NCBI RefSeq assembly: GCF_020144665.1
Contig: NZ_JAAHBQ010000003.1
Coordinates: forward strand, 27,371-91,370
Source: Oscillatoria salina IIICB1
Lineage (GTDB): Bacteria > Cyanobacteriota > Cyanobacteriia > Cyanobacteriales > SIO1D9
Direction: 5' to 3'
DNA: 64,000 nucleotides
The notes below the pieces were generated by a model. The model was given only the letters and a program-made list of their open reading frames with translations. It searched no databases and was not told the origin of the DNA. A program made the position numbers and the translations under genes. This document shows, piece after piece, positions 8,842 through 18,468 of this stretch; positions within the stretch are counted from its first letter, which is position 1; each line of letters begins with the position of its first letter.

Positions 8842-11800
8842 ATGATAAATAAACAAGAGCGAGTAAGTGCTTATAACTTACTTTCCTTATCAACACTTCT
8901 GAGAGCAATTAGACTGAGCGAGGGTCAATTTACACTAATTTTAGTACGCTGCAATTACCAAAGTTTAAAACAGCAAATTTGTCAGCGACTTGACGAAGTT
9001 ACCTCATTAACCAAACGCCAAGTTTTCTTAGCTAACTCAACTACTACCTTATTTACCACTTTACAATTAGAAATTGAGCAGGGCGATCGCACTCCTTTAT
9101 TTGTCTTTGATTTAGATCGTGTCACAGCCCTCGAACAAGTATTAATGGCTAGCAATCAAGTGCGCGATGAGTTTCGCAAAAACTTCCATTTTCCTTTAGT
9201 TCTGTGGGTTAATGATGAGGTACTGCAAAAATTAACTCGCTTTGCTCCTGATTTTAAAAGTTGGGCTGCTGCTTCAATTAAATTTGAATTAAGTATTGAC
9301 AACTTAGAAGAATTATGTATTGAAACCGAAAAAAACTTATTGAAGAAACTGCTAACAGCAGGTTGCCAAGAATTTTTACCCAATCAAGCAATTGACTTAG
9401 CTCCCGGTTGTCGTCAGAGGCAAGAATTAGAATTTGCCAGAGCAGATTTGCCAGGCAAGCAAAGAGAATTATTCTCACAGATAGAAGCATTATGGCAATT
9501 TATACTTGGGCGAGATGCCTTTGCCGAAAACAAATTAGACGAAGCCTTAAACAGATACGAACAAAGTCTAGCAATTTGGGAGGATACCGTAAAGACGGCA
9601 GAGCGATCGCTACCGAACGTAAAATCTACTCATGATCAATTTGGCTTTTTACATTATCACATCGCATTATGCTACACTCGCCAAATCAAAGCCAGAGGCG
9701 AAAAAACCACCTGTTTTGACCGAGCCAAAAGCAATTTGCAAGCCAGTATCGAATTTTTTCAGACCAACTCCCGTTTAGAATTAGTCGCCCAGTTAACCAT
9801 ACAACTAGGGCTTGTCCTTTTCAAGCAAGCTCAGTGGCAAGACTTATGCGAACTTGCTCTCAGCGCCCTCAAACAACCAGCAATTGTTTGTTGTAACGAA
9901 CACACCGCCAGAATTTACGGCTTTCTCGCCCAAGTAGCCCTAGCCCAACTGAAGCCAAAAGCAGCATTGTCTTACGCGCAAATGGCTTTAAACATTCAAA
10001 AATTATCTCGATTACCCAAAACTCATCAAAATCAGGGATTATATTTACTACTTCTAGCCCAAGCCCAATATCAACTAGCAGGCGAAAGTTTACGATTAGC
10101 CAAACGAAACGAATTAATTACGACCAGTATCGAGAACCTCAAACGAGCCAAAGAGCTAGAAAAACTATCAACAGACCCCTTTCGAGAACTTTATTTAGAA
10201 ATTTTAGAGCAACTAATCTCGCTTTACCTAGAACAAAAAGAATATCTACTTGCCTTTGAACTAAAACAAGAGAAAATCAAGATCGAGCAAAAATTTGGTT
10301 TACGTGCTTTTCTCGGTGCTAGTCCATTAGGAACCACTGACAATTGGGAAAATCCCGCCTTTGCTCGCGCGATCGCCGCCTCTGGAAGAAAAAAAGATGT
10401 CACTAGATTGATCGAGCGTCTCAGCCGCAGCGAACATAAACTGACGGTACTTCACGGTGCTTCTGGTGTCGGAAAAAGCTCTTTACTTGGTGCAGGGTTA
10501 ATTCCTGCCCTGAGCGGAGAAATTATCGCCGCCCGCGAAGTCTTACCAATTTTGCACAAGTTAGGCAATTCCTGGGAACAAGAATTAGATCGGACTTTAA
10601 ATACAGCACGAGCAAAATGGCAAACCCAAGCAAAAGAAACTATCCTCAGCAAAGATTCTTCACCATCGACAATGCTCGAAAAATTGCGCTCGATGAGTCA
10701 AAGCAACCTTTTAACAGTGCTAATTTTCGATCAATTTGAAGAATTTTTCTTCACCTGTACCGAAGAAACAGAGCGCTGCAAATTTTATCAATTTTTGCGC
10801 GATTGTCTCAACCTTCCCTTTGTCAAAGTAATTCTCTCTTTACGAGAAGACTATTTGCACTATCTGTTGCAATTAGAACGCTTTGGCAAATTCGAGACAA
10901 TCGACAATAACATCTTGTCACGAAATATTCGCTATCACCTGGGAGACTTAACCTCCGAGCAAGCCAAAACTGCAATCGCAACCTTAGCCAACCAATCTCA
11001 ATTTCCGCTCAACCAAGAACTAATCGAAGTTTTCGTCCAAGATTTAGCCAGAGAAAGAGGAACAGTGCGCCCGATCGAGCTACAAGTAATGGGAGCGCAA
11101 CTACAAGCCGAAAAAATTACCACCCTCGAAGCATATCAACAACTAGGTAGCGACCCAAAAACCGAACTAATGACGCGATCGCTACTCGCTGTCATCGCTG
11201 ATTGTGGTCAAGAACAAGAAGATGCTGCTTGGCAAATTTTATTTTCCTTAACTGACGAACAGGGAACTCGACCTTTAAAAACGAAAAGCGAATTACTCGC
11301 TCATCTACAAACTGCTCTCACTGGTAAAAAAGAAAACCAGAGCGAACAAATAGACTTAATTTTAACAATTCTCATCGGTTCTGGGCTTTTATTTAAAGTT
11401 TGTGAAGAACCCGAAAACCGCTATCAACTTGTTCACGATTATCTCGTCCAACCGATTCGGGAACAATACGATCGCCGCCTCAAAGCCAACTTAGAAGCTA
11501 AATTACATCGAGCCAAACTAGAATTACTCCGCGTGCGCAAACAGCGATTACAAGCTGTTTTTATGGGTAGTACAATGGCTTTACTGGCGATTATTGCCGG
11601 GAATTTAGCCTGGCGAGCCGAAGTACAAAAAAGATTAGCCAGAGAACTTTCTCTGAACGCTGAGTTAAATCGCCTTGCTGCTTCTGCGGAAACTTTATTT
11701 GTCTCTCATCAAGAATTTGATGCTTTACTAGAAAGCTTGAGAGCAGCAAAAAGAATGCAAGCAGAAACTGAAAAACCTCAGCAAAAACTAGGATTACAGA

Positions 11801-13773
11801 AATTTTGGCTAAAAAATCGTTCCCGGCAAGCAATTAAAACTGATACTAAATTAAAAGTCATTACCACCCTAGAAAAAAGTCTTTATGGAGTGCAAGAACG
11901 CAATCGCCTCGAAGGACATGGAGATCTAGTTTTAGATCTGGCTTACTCCCCAGATGGTAAGTATCTGGCTACAGCTAGTCGGGATCGACTAATCAAATTA
12001 TGGCATCCCAATGGTAGTTTACTTGCTAGTTTTAGCGGACATGAAAATACTGTCACCGGCGTAACTTTTTCTCCCGACGGAAAAATATTAGCATCGAGTA
12101 GTTGGGACGGAACTGTCAGACTTTGGCGGTTAAATGGCGAGGAAATTTTCCGAATTCCTGCTCATTCTGGTTATGTTTTGAGTCTTTGCTTTAGTCCCGA
12201 CGGCAAGAGTTTAGTAACTGCTGGATCTCAGGGAACAATTAAAGTCTGGAATTTACAAGGAAAGTTAACCAAAAGCATTTCCGGGCATTCCGGTAATATT
12301 AATAAAGTCAAAATTAGCCCTGATGGTAAACTGATTGCCACGGCTGGGGAAGATCGAACAGTCAGAATTTGGCAGCTTAGTTCCGGAAAATTATTAAGCA
12401 TTCTTCGCGGACATCAAGGTCAAGTTAAGGATCTTGCTTTTAGTCCTCAAGGAGATTTTCTCGCTACTGCTAGCGATGACAAAACTGTTAAACTTTGGCG
12501 AGGTAGTTCATCTGTAGGATTCTATCGAATAGAGAAAACTTTACAGGGACATCAAGACTTTGTTTTAGCTGTTTGTTTCAGCCCCGACGGACGCTTGTTA
12601 GTTTCTGGAAGCGATGACGATACACTAAAATTCTGGAATTTAGAAGGAAAACTAATTAAAACTCTTGAGGGACATCGCGACGGGATAACCGGAATTAGTT
12701 TTTCTCCTCAAGAGCAAATTATTGCTACCAGTAGTAATGATAAAACTGTCAAACTATGGAGTCGTTTTCCCCGTCGTCGGCAAATTTTTCGGGGACATCG
12801 CGATCGCATCCGCGATGTAGCTTTTTCTCCCGACGGGAAAATTATCGCTTCCGCATCTGGCGATCGCACTGTGAAAATTTGGCGCAGAAACGGTAGTTTA
12901 ATCGAAACTCTCGACGGACATCAGGGACAAGTTTACAGCGTTAGTTTTTCCCCAGATGGTGAGAGAATAGCTACCGCTAGCGAAGACAAAACTGTGAAAA
13001 TTTGGCGCAGAAATGGTAGTTTGGTGACGACTTTAACCGGACATCAAGATCGGGTACTGGATGTAAGTTGGAGTCGGGATGCTCAACTTTTAGCAACCGC
13101 GAGTCGCGATCGAAGTGTAAAAATTTGGAGTCGTAACGGCTTGTTGAGAGAAACTTTGCTTAGTCATCAAGCTCGTGTCAATAGTGTTACTTTTAGCTTA
13201 GACAATCAAATTTTAGCAACCGCCAGCGACGACAAAACAGTCAAATTGTGGCGACGATCTCGCACTGGCTATTTTGCTACTACCTCTCCCAAAACTCTTC
13301 TCGGTCATGATAGTTGGGTACTCGATGTAAGTTTTGCTTTCGTACCTGGGGCAAATTCAGCAAAATCACCAGTAACTCAACTGTTGGCTTCTGCTGGCTA
13401 TAACAATACTGTTAAATTATGGAATTTACAAGGACAAGAACTGAGAACTCTTCAAGGTCATACTGATAGCGTAGCGCAAATGAGTTTTAATCCTACCGGG
13501 GAAGTGTTAGCCACCACAACTTGGGACAACCGAGTACAACTGTGGCGACTTGATGATACTTTGTTACAAACTCTTGAAGGACACTCAGCACGAGTTACTA
13601 CCGTCAGTTGGAGTCAAGATGGTAAAGCTTTAGTCACTGGTAGTAACGATAAAACCGCGATCCTCTGGAATCTCGATCTTAGCCAACTGATGAAGATTAG
13701 CTGCAATTGGTTAGCAGACTATTTACAAAATAACCCCAAGGTTAGAGATAGCGATCGCCTGCTCTGTGATTAA
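8842..13773 (+). CDS. nSTAND1-type NTPase with TPR-like region and 14 WD40 repeats
   Basis: A 1643-residue multidomain signalling protein. Residues ~1-165 are an unassigned alpha/beta module without Walker A but with a Walker B-like LFVFDLDRV. Helical TPR-like repeats follow (~210-480). The nSTAND NTPase has Walker A VLHGASGVGKSSLLGAG (~535-551) and Walker B VLIFDQFEEFFF (~624-635). One predicted membrane helix with a coiled flank is at ~908-930 (STMALLAIIAGNLAWRA). Residues ~1022-1625 carry 14 GH...WD-type WD40 repeats, enough for two seven-bladed propellers. STAND proteins switch on NTP-driven oligomerisation after ligand binding; here the propellers are the presumed sensor and the effector is unclear. 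The ATPase gene upstream is the probable partner. Confidence 0.9.
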   Translation: MINKQERVSAYNLLSLSTLLRAIRLSEGQFTLILVRCNYQSLKQQICQRLDEVTSLTKRQVFLANSTTTLFTTLQLEIEQGDRTPLFVFDLDRVTALEQVLMASNQVRDEFRKNFHFPLVLWVNDEVLQKLTRFAPDFKSWAAASIKFELSIDNLEELCIETEKNLLKKLLTAGCQEFLPNQAIDLAPGCRQRQELEFARADLPGKQRELFSQIEALWQFILGRDAFAENKLDEALNRYEQSLAIWEDTVKTAERSLPNVKSTHDQFGFLHYHIALCYTRQIKARGEKTTCFDRAKSNLQASIEFFQTNSRLELVAQLTIQLGLVLFKQAQWQDLCELALSALKQPAIVCCNEHTARIYGFLAQVALAQLKPKAALSYAQMALNIQKLSRLPKTHQNQGLYLLLLAQAQYQLAGESLRLAKRNELITTSIENLKRAKELEKLSTDPFRELYLEILEQLISLYLEQKEYLLAFELKQEKIKIEQKFGLRAFLGASPLGTTDNWENPAFARAIAASGRKKDVTRLIERLSRSEHKLTVLHGASGVGKSSLLGAGLIPALSGEIIAAREVLPILHKLGNSWEQELDRTLNTARAKWQTQAKETILSKDSSPSTMLEKLRSMSQSNLLTVLIFDQFEEFFFTCTEETERCKFYQFLRDCLNLPFVKVILSLREDYLHYLLQLERFGKFETIDNNILSRNIRYHLGDLTSEQAKTAIATLANQSQFPLNQELIEVFVQDLARERGTVRPIELQVMGAQLQAEKITTLEAYQQLGSDPKTELMTRSLLAVIADCGQEQEDAAWQILFSLTDEQGTRPLKTKSELLAHLQTALTGKKENQSEQIDLILTILIGSGLLFKVCEEPENRYQLVHDYLVQPIREQYDRRLKANLEAKLHRAKLELLRVRKQRLQAVFMGSTMALLAIIAGNLAWRAEVQKRLARELSLNAELNRLAASAETLFVSHQEFDALLESLRAAKRMQAETEKPQQKLGLQKFWLKNRSRQAIKTDTKLKVITTLEKSLYGVQERNRLEGHGDLVLDLAYSPDGKYLATASRDRLIKLWHPNGSLLASFSGHENTVTGVTFSPDGKILASSSWDGTVRLWRLNGEEIFRIPAHSGYVLSLCFSPDGKSLVTAGSQGTIKVWNLQGKLTKSISGHSGNINKVKISPDGKLIATAGEDRTVRIWQLSSGKLLSILRGHQGQVKDLAFSPQGDFLATASDDKTVKLWRGSSSVGFYRIEKTLQGHQDFVLAVCFSPDGRLLVSGSDDDTLKFWNLEGKLIKTLEGHRDGITGISFSPQEQIIATSSNDKTVKLWSRFPRRRQIFRGHRDRIRDVAFSPDGKIIASASGDRTVKIWRRNGSLIETLDGHQGQVYSVSFSPDGERIATASEDKTVKIWRRNGSLVTTLTGHQDRVLDVSWSRDAQLLATASRDRSVKIWSRNGLLRETLLSHQARVNSVTFSLDNQILATASDDKTVKLWRRSRTGYFATTSPKTLLGHDSWVLDVSFAFVPGANSAKSPVTQLLASAGYNNTVKLWNLQGQELRTLQGHTDSVAQMSFNPTGEVLATTTWDNRVQLWRLDDTLLQTLEGHSARVTTVSWSQDGKALVTGSNDKTAILWNLDLSQLMKISCNWLADYLQNNPKVRDSDRLLCD

Positions 13774-14189
13774 ATTTAGTTAAGGACATTAGATATTGTT
13801 AATTTGTTGTTTTTCCGGACTGTGGGTAGCTAAACTTGTAAAAGCACTTAACAGACGCAACCTTTTCTCTTTGGGCAGTCTGGAGTAAGGGTTTTGAATT
13901 TAGGCGATCGTCACCATTCACTCACTTAAAAGTTAAATCCTTGAGCGGCGATCGCTGGTAACAGTTGGTGAAGGGTTGAATATTTGCTCAAAAGTAGTTT
14001 CACGGTTACAAGTGCGCTTTACTGCCACCAAAATCAAAGAAAAATCTACCCTAGTTATTTTTCTCTCACCAGAATTCAAAACTGTAAACTAAAATCTAAG
14101 ATAGGTTAACTTTCTCAAGATAGAGTTGACTGTGTTACAGTGAGCGTAATTGTGAGTGCAGCAGTTTCCCACCGTCTCTAGATAGGCTT
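13774..14189. other. Intergenic region upstream of the protease gene
   Basis: A 416-bp spacer with two HIP1-related sites and no coding sequence that I can support. The promoter of the following protease gene is presumably in the last ~100 bp, where TTGACT occurs near 14128, but no convincing -10 element lies at the right spacing. Confidence 0.45.
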
Positions 14190-15485
14190 ATGGTAATAAC
14201 ACAACGCGGGCTAGCTCTCGGTGCAACAGCAGTCGTAATAACAACAATGGCTGTGACGGGTGCTGGAATACATCTTTCTCAAAGTCAGGCTTCTTTGTTT
14301 AGCGACGGACCAAAAGAGTTAGTAGACGAAGTATGGCAAATTATTAACCGTCAATATGTTGATGCTACCTTTAATCAGGTGGATTGGCGGGCAACTCGTA
14401 ACGAATATCTCGACCGAGACTACACTAGCAAAGAGCAAGCCTATGAAGCAATTAGGGAAATGCTCGAGCAACTAGACGATCCCTATACGCGCTTTATGGA
14501 CCCAAAAGAGTTCCAAAATATGCAAATTGATACTGCTGGTGAGTTGACAGGAGTTGGTATTCAAATTGCTAAGGATGAAGAAAGCGATCGCCTAATCGTA
14601 ATTTCCCCGATTGAGGATACTCCTGCTTTTGAAGCGGGAATTTTGGCTAAGGACATTATTACGAAAATAAACGGTCAAAGTACCGAGGGTATGGATGTTA
14701 ATGATGCTGTTAATCTGATTCGAGGTAAGGTCGGTACTCAAGTAATTCTGACGATTAAACGCGGTGAAGAAGAAATAGATTATCCGATTACTCGCGCGAG
14801 AATTCAAATTCATCCAGTTCGCGCTCGTGTCGAAAATACGCCAATTGGTAAAGTTGGTTATATTCGCTTGACTCAGTTTAATGCCCAAGCTGCTAAGGAA
14901 ATGCGCGAGACGATTAAAAACCAAGAAGATGAGAGCGTACAAGGTTATATTCTCGATTTGCGCTCGAATCCTGGTGGTTTGTTGTACTCTAGTATTGAAA
15001 TTGCGCGGATGTGGCTCGATGAGGGTACGATTGTCTCGACTGTAAACCGCCAAGGAGAGGTCGATCGCCAAAGAGCAAATAGTCGTGCTTTGACGGATAA
15101 ACCTTTGGTGTTGCTAGTGGATGGCGGCTCCGCAAGTGCTAGCGAAATTCTCTCGGGAGCGCTCCAAGATAACGATCGCGCGGTTTTGGTCGGTACGAAA
15201 ACTTTTGGTAAGGGTTTGGTTCAATCAGTACGCGGTTTGGGTGATGGTTCAGGTTTAGCGGTGACGATCGCTAAGTATCTTACTCCTGATGGTCGCGATA
15301 TTAATAAACTGGGAATTACACCAGATATCATTTTGGAAATGACTGACGAACAGCGTAAGGATTTACAACTCGATCGCGCGAAAATTGGTACTGCTGAAGA
15401 TCCACAGTTTGCAAGAGGTTTGGAAATTCTCGCTCAAGAAATAAGCGCGGTGAAAAATATCTCCGTAGACGCAACGGCTCAATAA
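14190..15485 (+). CDS. Carboxyl-terminal processing protease, S41 family (CtpB/CtpC-like)
   Basis: Serine protease that trims C-termini of exported or thylakoid-lumen proteins. The 431-residue precursor has a hydrophobic signal or anchor segment at ~7-30 (LGATAVVITTMAVTGAGI), an N-terminal helical region (PKELVDEVWQIINRQYVD), a PDZ domain (~103-190, GELTGVGIQIAKDEESDRL) and the S41 core. The catalytic serine lies in GGSASASEILSGAL (~310-323) and the lysine in GTKTFGKGLVQ (~334-344), the Ser/Lys dyad of this family. Cyanobacteria have three paralogues, CtpA, CtpB and CtpC; this looks more like the B/C types than the D1-processing CtpA, but the sequence alone does not settle it. Confidence 0.93.
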   Translation: MVITQRGLALGATAVVITTMAVTGAGIHLSQSQASLFSDGPKELVDEVWQIINRQYVDATFNQVDWRATRNEYLDRDYTSKEQAYEAIREMLEQLDDPYTRFMDPKEFQNMQIDTAGELTGVGIQIAKDEESDRLIVISPIEDTPAFEAGILAKDIITKINGQSTEGMDVNDAVNLIRGKVGTQVILTIKRGEEEIDYPITRARIQIHPVRARVENTPIGKVGYIRLTQFNAQAAKEMRETIKNQEDESVQGYILDLRSNPGGLLYSSIEIARMWLDEGTIVSTVNRQGEVDRQRANSRALTDKPLVLLVDGGSASASEILSGALQDNDRAVLVGTKTFGKGLVQSVRGLGDGSGLAVTIAKYLTPDGRDINKLGITPDIILEMTDEQRKDLQLDRAKIGTAEDPQFARGLEILAQEISAVKNISVDATAQ

Positions 15486-15605
15486 GGGTTGAGCAAAAAT
15501 ATGGCGCGGGAAAACCTCGTCTCGAAAGCAGCGAGGATACTCACTCTGAGATTGTCTCTGGCTGAAACGGGGTAGCGATCGCTCTACCGAAAGGAAGATG
15601 AACTG

Positions 15606-15797
15606 TCAATGGGGTTGGCATTTACCTGCCCGTATTAATCCCACCCGACGCGCGATCGCCTCTCCAGGGGAAGCAAAAGGTCCCCAGCGCTTTTCCTCGT
15701 CGGGTGCTTGTTTTTCGTCGTCGATAGTATCGCTAGCCACTATTTCGCAGCTACCATTTTTACTCTTGACAATGTACCAAGTTTGTGTATCGCTCAT
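15606..15797 (-). CDS. Small conserved cyanobacterial protein, unknown function
   Basis: A 63-residue soluble protein, MSDTQTWYIVKSKNGSCEIV at the start and WGPFASPGEAIARRVGLIRAGKCQP at the end. I recall this small family (WYIV... WGPF ... EAIARRVGLIRAGKC) as widespread in cyanobacteria, often annotated only as hypothetical. The short alternating strands suggest a compact beta/alpha fold. It lies 35 bp downstream of the 465-residue hypothetical gene on the same strand and could be co-transcribed. The frame on the other strand is a shadow. Confidence 0.8.
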   Translation of the reverse strand: MSDTQTWYIVKSKNGSCEIVASDTIDDEKQAPDEEKRWGPFASPGEAIARRVGLIRAGKCQPH

Positions 15798-15832
15798 TAA
15801 ATCAAATAGTTATCGATGTTTATCTCAGCGTA

Positions 15833-17230
15833 CTACTCCTCAGATGAATCTTTCGCTTTAGCTTCACTTCTCACCTGAGAAAAAATCCGACAATTTTTTA
15901 AAGTTTCTGTATCCATGTTGCTTGCGGCTTCCATCGTAATCAAATTGTAGTTAACATTATCCGTATAAATGGTGAGAGTAACTCTCAAAGTTTCCAGAAA
16001 TACTATCAACCACTGACATTCTGACTCTGGTTCCTGTTCGTAATACTTAATTAAAGACGCAATACAAGTTTCTAAATGGCTATAACTTTGCTTACAAATC
16101 ATTAAAATTTTAAGCAAAACAATGACCAAAGTCAAATATTTCCCTTGAGTTGCTAACAAAGTAAACAACTCCGTTGGTTCTCCTTTTTTTTGCGTCGTCA
16201 AAAATTCTATCAAGCGATTGCTAGTTCTTAAAAGTAAGTTAGTATCCCAGATTTCATCATTATAACTTTCATAAAGTGACTCTAAAAACGAAGCCATATT
16301 TTTATTTAAAATTTCTCCTAATTCACGATTATCTAAAGAATGAATTAAATATTTTAACAAACTTAGCTTAAAGTCTTCATAGTAAAGTCCTTCTGTTTGT
16401 TTAAGAAAAATATTCGCTATATTTTCATAACTAAACTTTCCCCTTTTCACAATAATCTTTTGAATTAAACGCAAAACATCTTCGCCGAGATGAGTGGGAT
16501 TTTTGTACTGTTTAGTATTAGCAGAAAGTGCCGAATTAAACCTCGCTGTATACATTGCTAAATCAAATTTAAACTGTTCTTTTAGTTGTCGAGAAACTGC
16601 TTTAGCTGCCTCTCGTTGTTCTTTAGGTTTATTATAATCAACTGCCTGAGAAGCCAATAAATAAGAAGCATAACGATTACTCCAGCCCTGTACCCTATGA
16701 TGCTTGTAACCAGAAACAAAGAGCTTTAATTCTTCATAATCCTCACTATCAAGAAAATTCAGCAACCATTGTCTAAGCAGTCTTTTAGTAATCGATTGAG
16801 TATGAATTCGTTCAGAAACTTCTGATAAAATATCGATCAATTCTTGAATATATTTAAATTGTCTTCTTGCGCTCCAATTGTTAACTAAAATATAACAACT
16901 TCTTTTGAGAGTAGCGCGGAAAATTTTCTCTCGATCGAGTCCAATAATTTCGTATAATGCTGCTTGAATTGCCGGGTGATTTTCGTAATTTAAAGTAATA
17001 AAAATTTGCTCAAAAGCTTGGAGGACAACTTCAGGAAAATGCTTTTGAACAGTTTTTAAGAAAAAATCACAAATTTGTTCTTGAGCTTCAGAAGCAGGTA
17101 CTTGTCGATTTTCTTCATCGAATTGAGGTTCAGTGTTATATTGACCAAGGGTAATATCTTGGTACTTTTTCTTATTCATGCGGAACTGCTCCTGATTTTC
17201 CATCGGGCGGATAATACTTTGATATCCCAT
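15833..17230 (-). CDS. Conserved hypothetical alpha-helical protein
   Basis: I do not recognise a named family for this 465-residue protein. It has no signal peptide or membrane segment. The sequence after residue ~50 is almost entirely amphipathic helices (for example ICDFFLKTVQKHFPEVVLQA and LYEIIGLDREKIFRATL), resembling a helical-repeat scaffold. Methionines at positions 1, 10 and 18 leave the start uncertain; MENQEQFRMNKKKYQD may be the real N-terminus. A 630-bp non-coding stretch precedes it, and the 63-residue conserved gene follows 35 bp downstream. Confidence 0.7.
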   Translation of the reverse strand: MGYQSIIRPMENQEQFRMNKKKYQDITLGQYNTEPQFDEENRQVPASEAQEQICDFFLKTVQKHFPEVVLQAFEQIFITLNYENHPAIQAALYEIIGLDREKIFRATLKRSCYILVNNWSARRQFKYIQELIDILSEVSERIHTQSITKRLLRQWLLNFLDSEDYEELKLFVSGYKHHRVQGWSNRYASYLLASQAVDYNKPKEQREAAKAVSRQLKEQFKFDLAMYTARFNSALSANTKQYKNPTHLGEDVLRLIQKIIVKRGKFSYENIANIFLKQTEGLYYEDFKLSLLKYLIHSLDNRELGEILNKNMASFLESLYESYNDEIWDTNLLLRTSNRLIEFLTTQKKGEPTELFTLLATQGKYLTLVIVLLKILMICKQSYSHLETCIASLIKYYEQEPESECQWLIVFLETLRVTLTIYTDNVNYNLITMEAASNMDTETLKNCRIFSQVRSEAKAKDSSEE

Positions 17231-17857
17231 CGGCTTATTTAATAATTAAGTGCGTAAGTATTATTCAAAATTTAGCTACAAAAGTCAGTGATAATAACCA
17301 GTTAATAAAGATGACAAATCTCTCACATATATACTGCAAGCAGTTACAGGAAACTTGTGATTTCTCTCACATTGCGGCTACAAACTTATTGTAAGAACAA
17401 GTGAAAGCGACTATCTTCCCTCGCTGGTGAAAAATTTTTTCTCACATTAGAGGTAAATAGTTATTCTTTATTCCATGCTAGCTTTTCTGGCTGACTTTAA
17501 GGAGTAAGTTACCGTCATTTGGAAAAGCGAACTATCTTCTTAGTCAAGAGACAAGTATTGACGATTACAGCTAGTTAAGGGAAAAAGACCCTGACTAAAG
17601 CGATAATCAATAGTTAACTAGCTCGAAGAAGTACGTTTGCTGGGGTTTAGCATCACGTTTGGGTAACTTTCAAAGCTAGAGAAGGGAAAACCAAAGGTTG
17701 TATCGGAGCAATGAGAAGTAATGAGCAATTAAGACTATAGTAGTCGATCTTAAAAAATTATAAAAGAAATTAGCGATCGCCTTTGCTTCAAGGTGCGATC
17801 GCTGTTTTAATTCAGACGAACCCCATCGAGATCGTCCTACTTAAATCTAGAAATATT
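17231..17857. other. Long intergenic region, no protein gene seen
   Basis: A 627-bp stretch with no credible ORF on either strand. It holds the 5' region of the 465-residue hypothetical gene and, at 17772-17803, a hairpin built from two HIP1 octamers. The length would allow a small RNA, but I see no conserved RNA signature such as a tRNA arm or a Yfr1 core. Confidence 0.5.
17772..17803 (-). terminator. HIP1-armed hairpin, probable terminator of the Asp-rich protein gene
   Basis: AGCGATCGC at 17772-17780 pairs with GCGATCGCT at 17795-17803, with a further CCTT/AAGG inner pairing. On the minus strand, T-rich sequence follows the stem, and the stem lies 55 bp past the stop of the 134-residue gene. 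Confidence 0.55.
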
Positions 17858-18262
17858 TTACAAGTCATTCTCGGTAGCATCAGTATTAGCATCGAACTCG
17901 GAGGAGTCAGTAGCATCGACGTTAGCATCTAACCCCGATTCATCAGTAGCATCGACGTTAGCATCTAACCCCGATTCATCGTTAGCATCGATACCGTTAG
18001 GATCGCTTCTAGTTCCTGGATTTATACTACCAGTTGGGTTGACAGTTCTGGTTGGTTCGCTATTAGTATCTGTGTCAATTCCTTCCTCAACTAAACTTCC
18101 TTCTTCAAGTTCTTCAGTAGTTCCCTCGATTGCTTCTTCAGCCGGAGAAGAATTTATTTCTTGGGCTAAAGTTTGAACTCCAAAGCCCCAAAGAAGTAAA
18201 CTCGCGATCGCGAAATTTAATAAGGGAAATATTTTCTGGTTTGTTTGGCGATTAGTAGACAT
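17858..18262 (-). CDS. Secreted acidic repeat protein, unknown function
   Basis: A 134-residue protein of no known family. A signal peptide is visible at ~11-33 (FPLLNFAIASLLLWGFGVQTLAQ) with cleavage likely after AQ. The mature part is very acidic, rich in Asp, Glu, Ser and Thr, and ends in a 12-residue unit of the type ATDESGLDANVD repeated about three and a half times; the DNA shows a matching 36-bp period. It should be exported to the periplasm or beyond and be unstructured; binding of divalent cations is a possibility from composition only. Array length is likely to vary between strains. Confidence 0.7.
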   Translation of the reverse strand: MSTNRQTNQKIFPLLNFAIASLLLWGFGVQTLAQEINSSPAEEAIEGTTEELEEGSLVEEGIDTDTNSEPTRTVNPTGSINPGTRSDPNGIDANDESGLDANVDATDESGLDANVDATDSSEFDANTDATENDL

Positions 18263-18468
18263 TTTTTATCTTCCTATTCAGAAATTTTTTTCAACAATTA
18301 CATTTCTATTAATAGAACGACTTTTTCTTAGTTCCCTCTTTCTCTTGAAATATTTGTTGTTAGCTATGAGTAGCAGAAATTGGTCAATTAATTTAACCTT
18401 TAGCCAGATGTAGATTGCTAAAGGTTAAATGAGATACATAATCAAACTATGCCGATAGTAAGAAAAAT

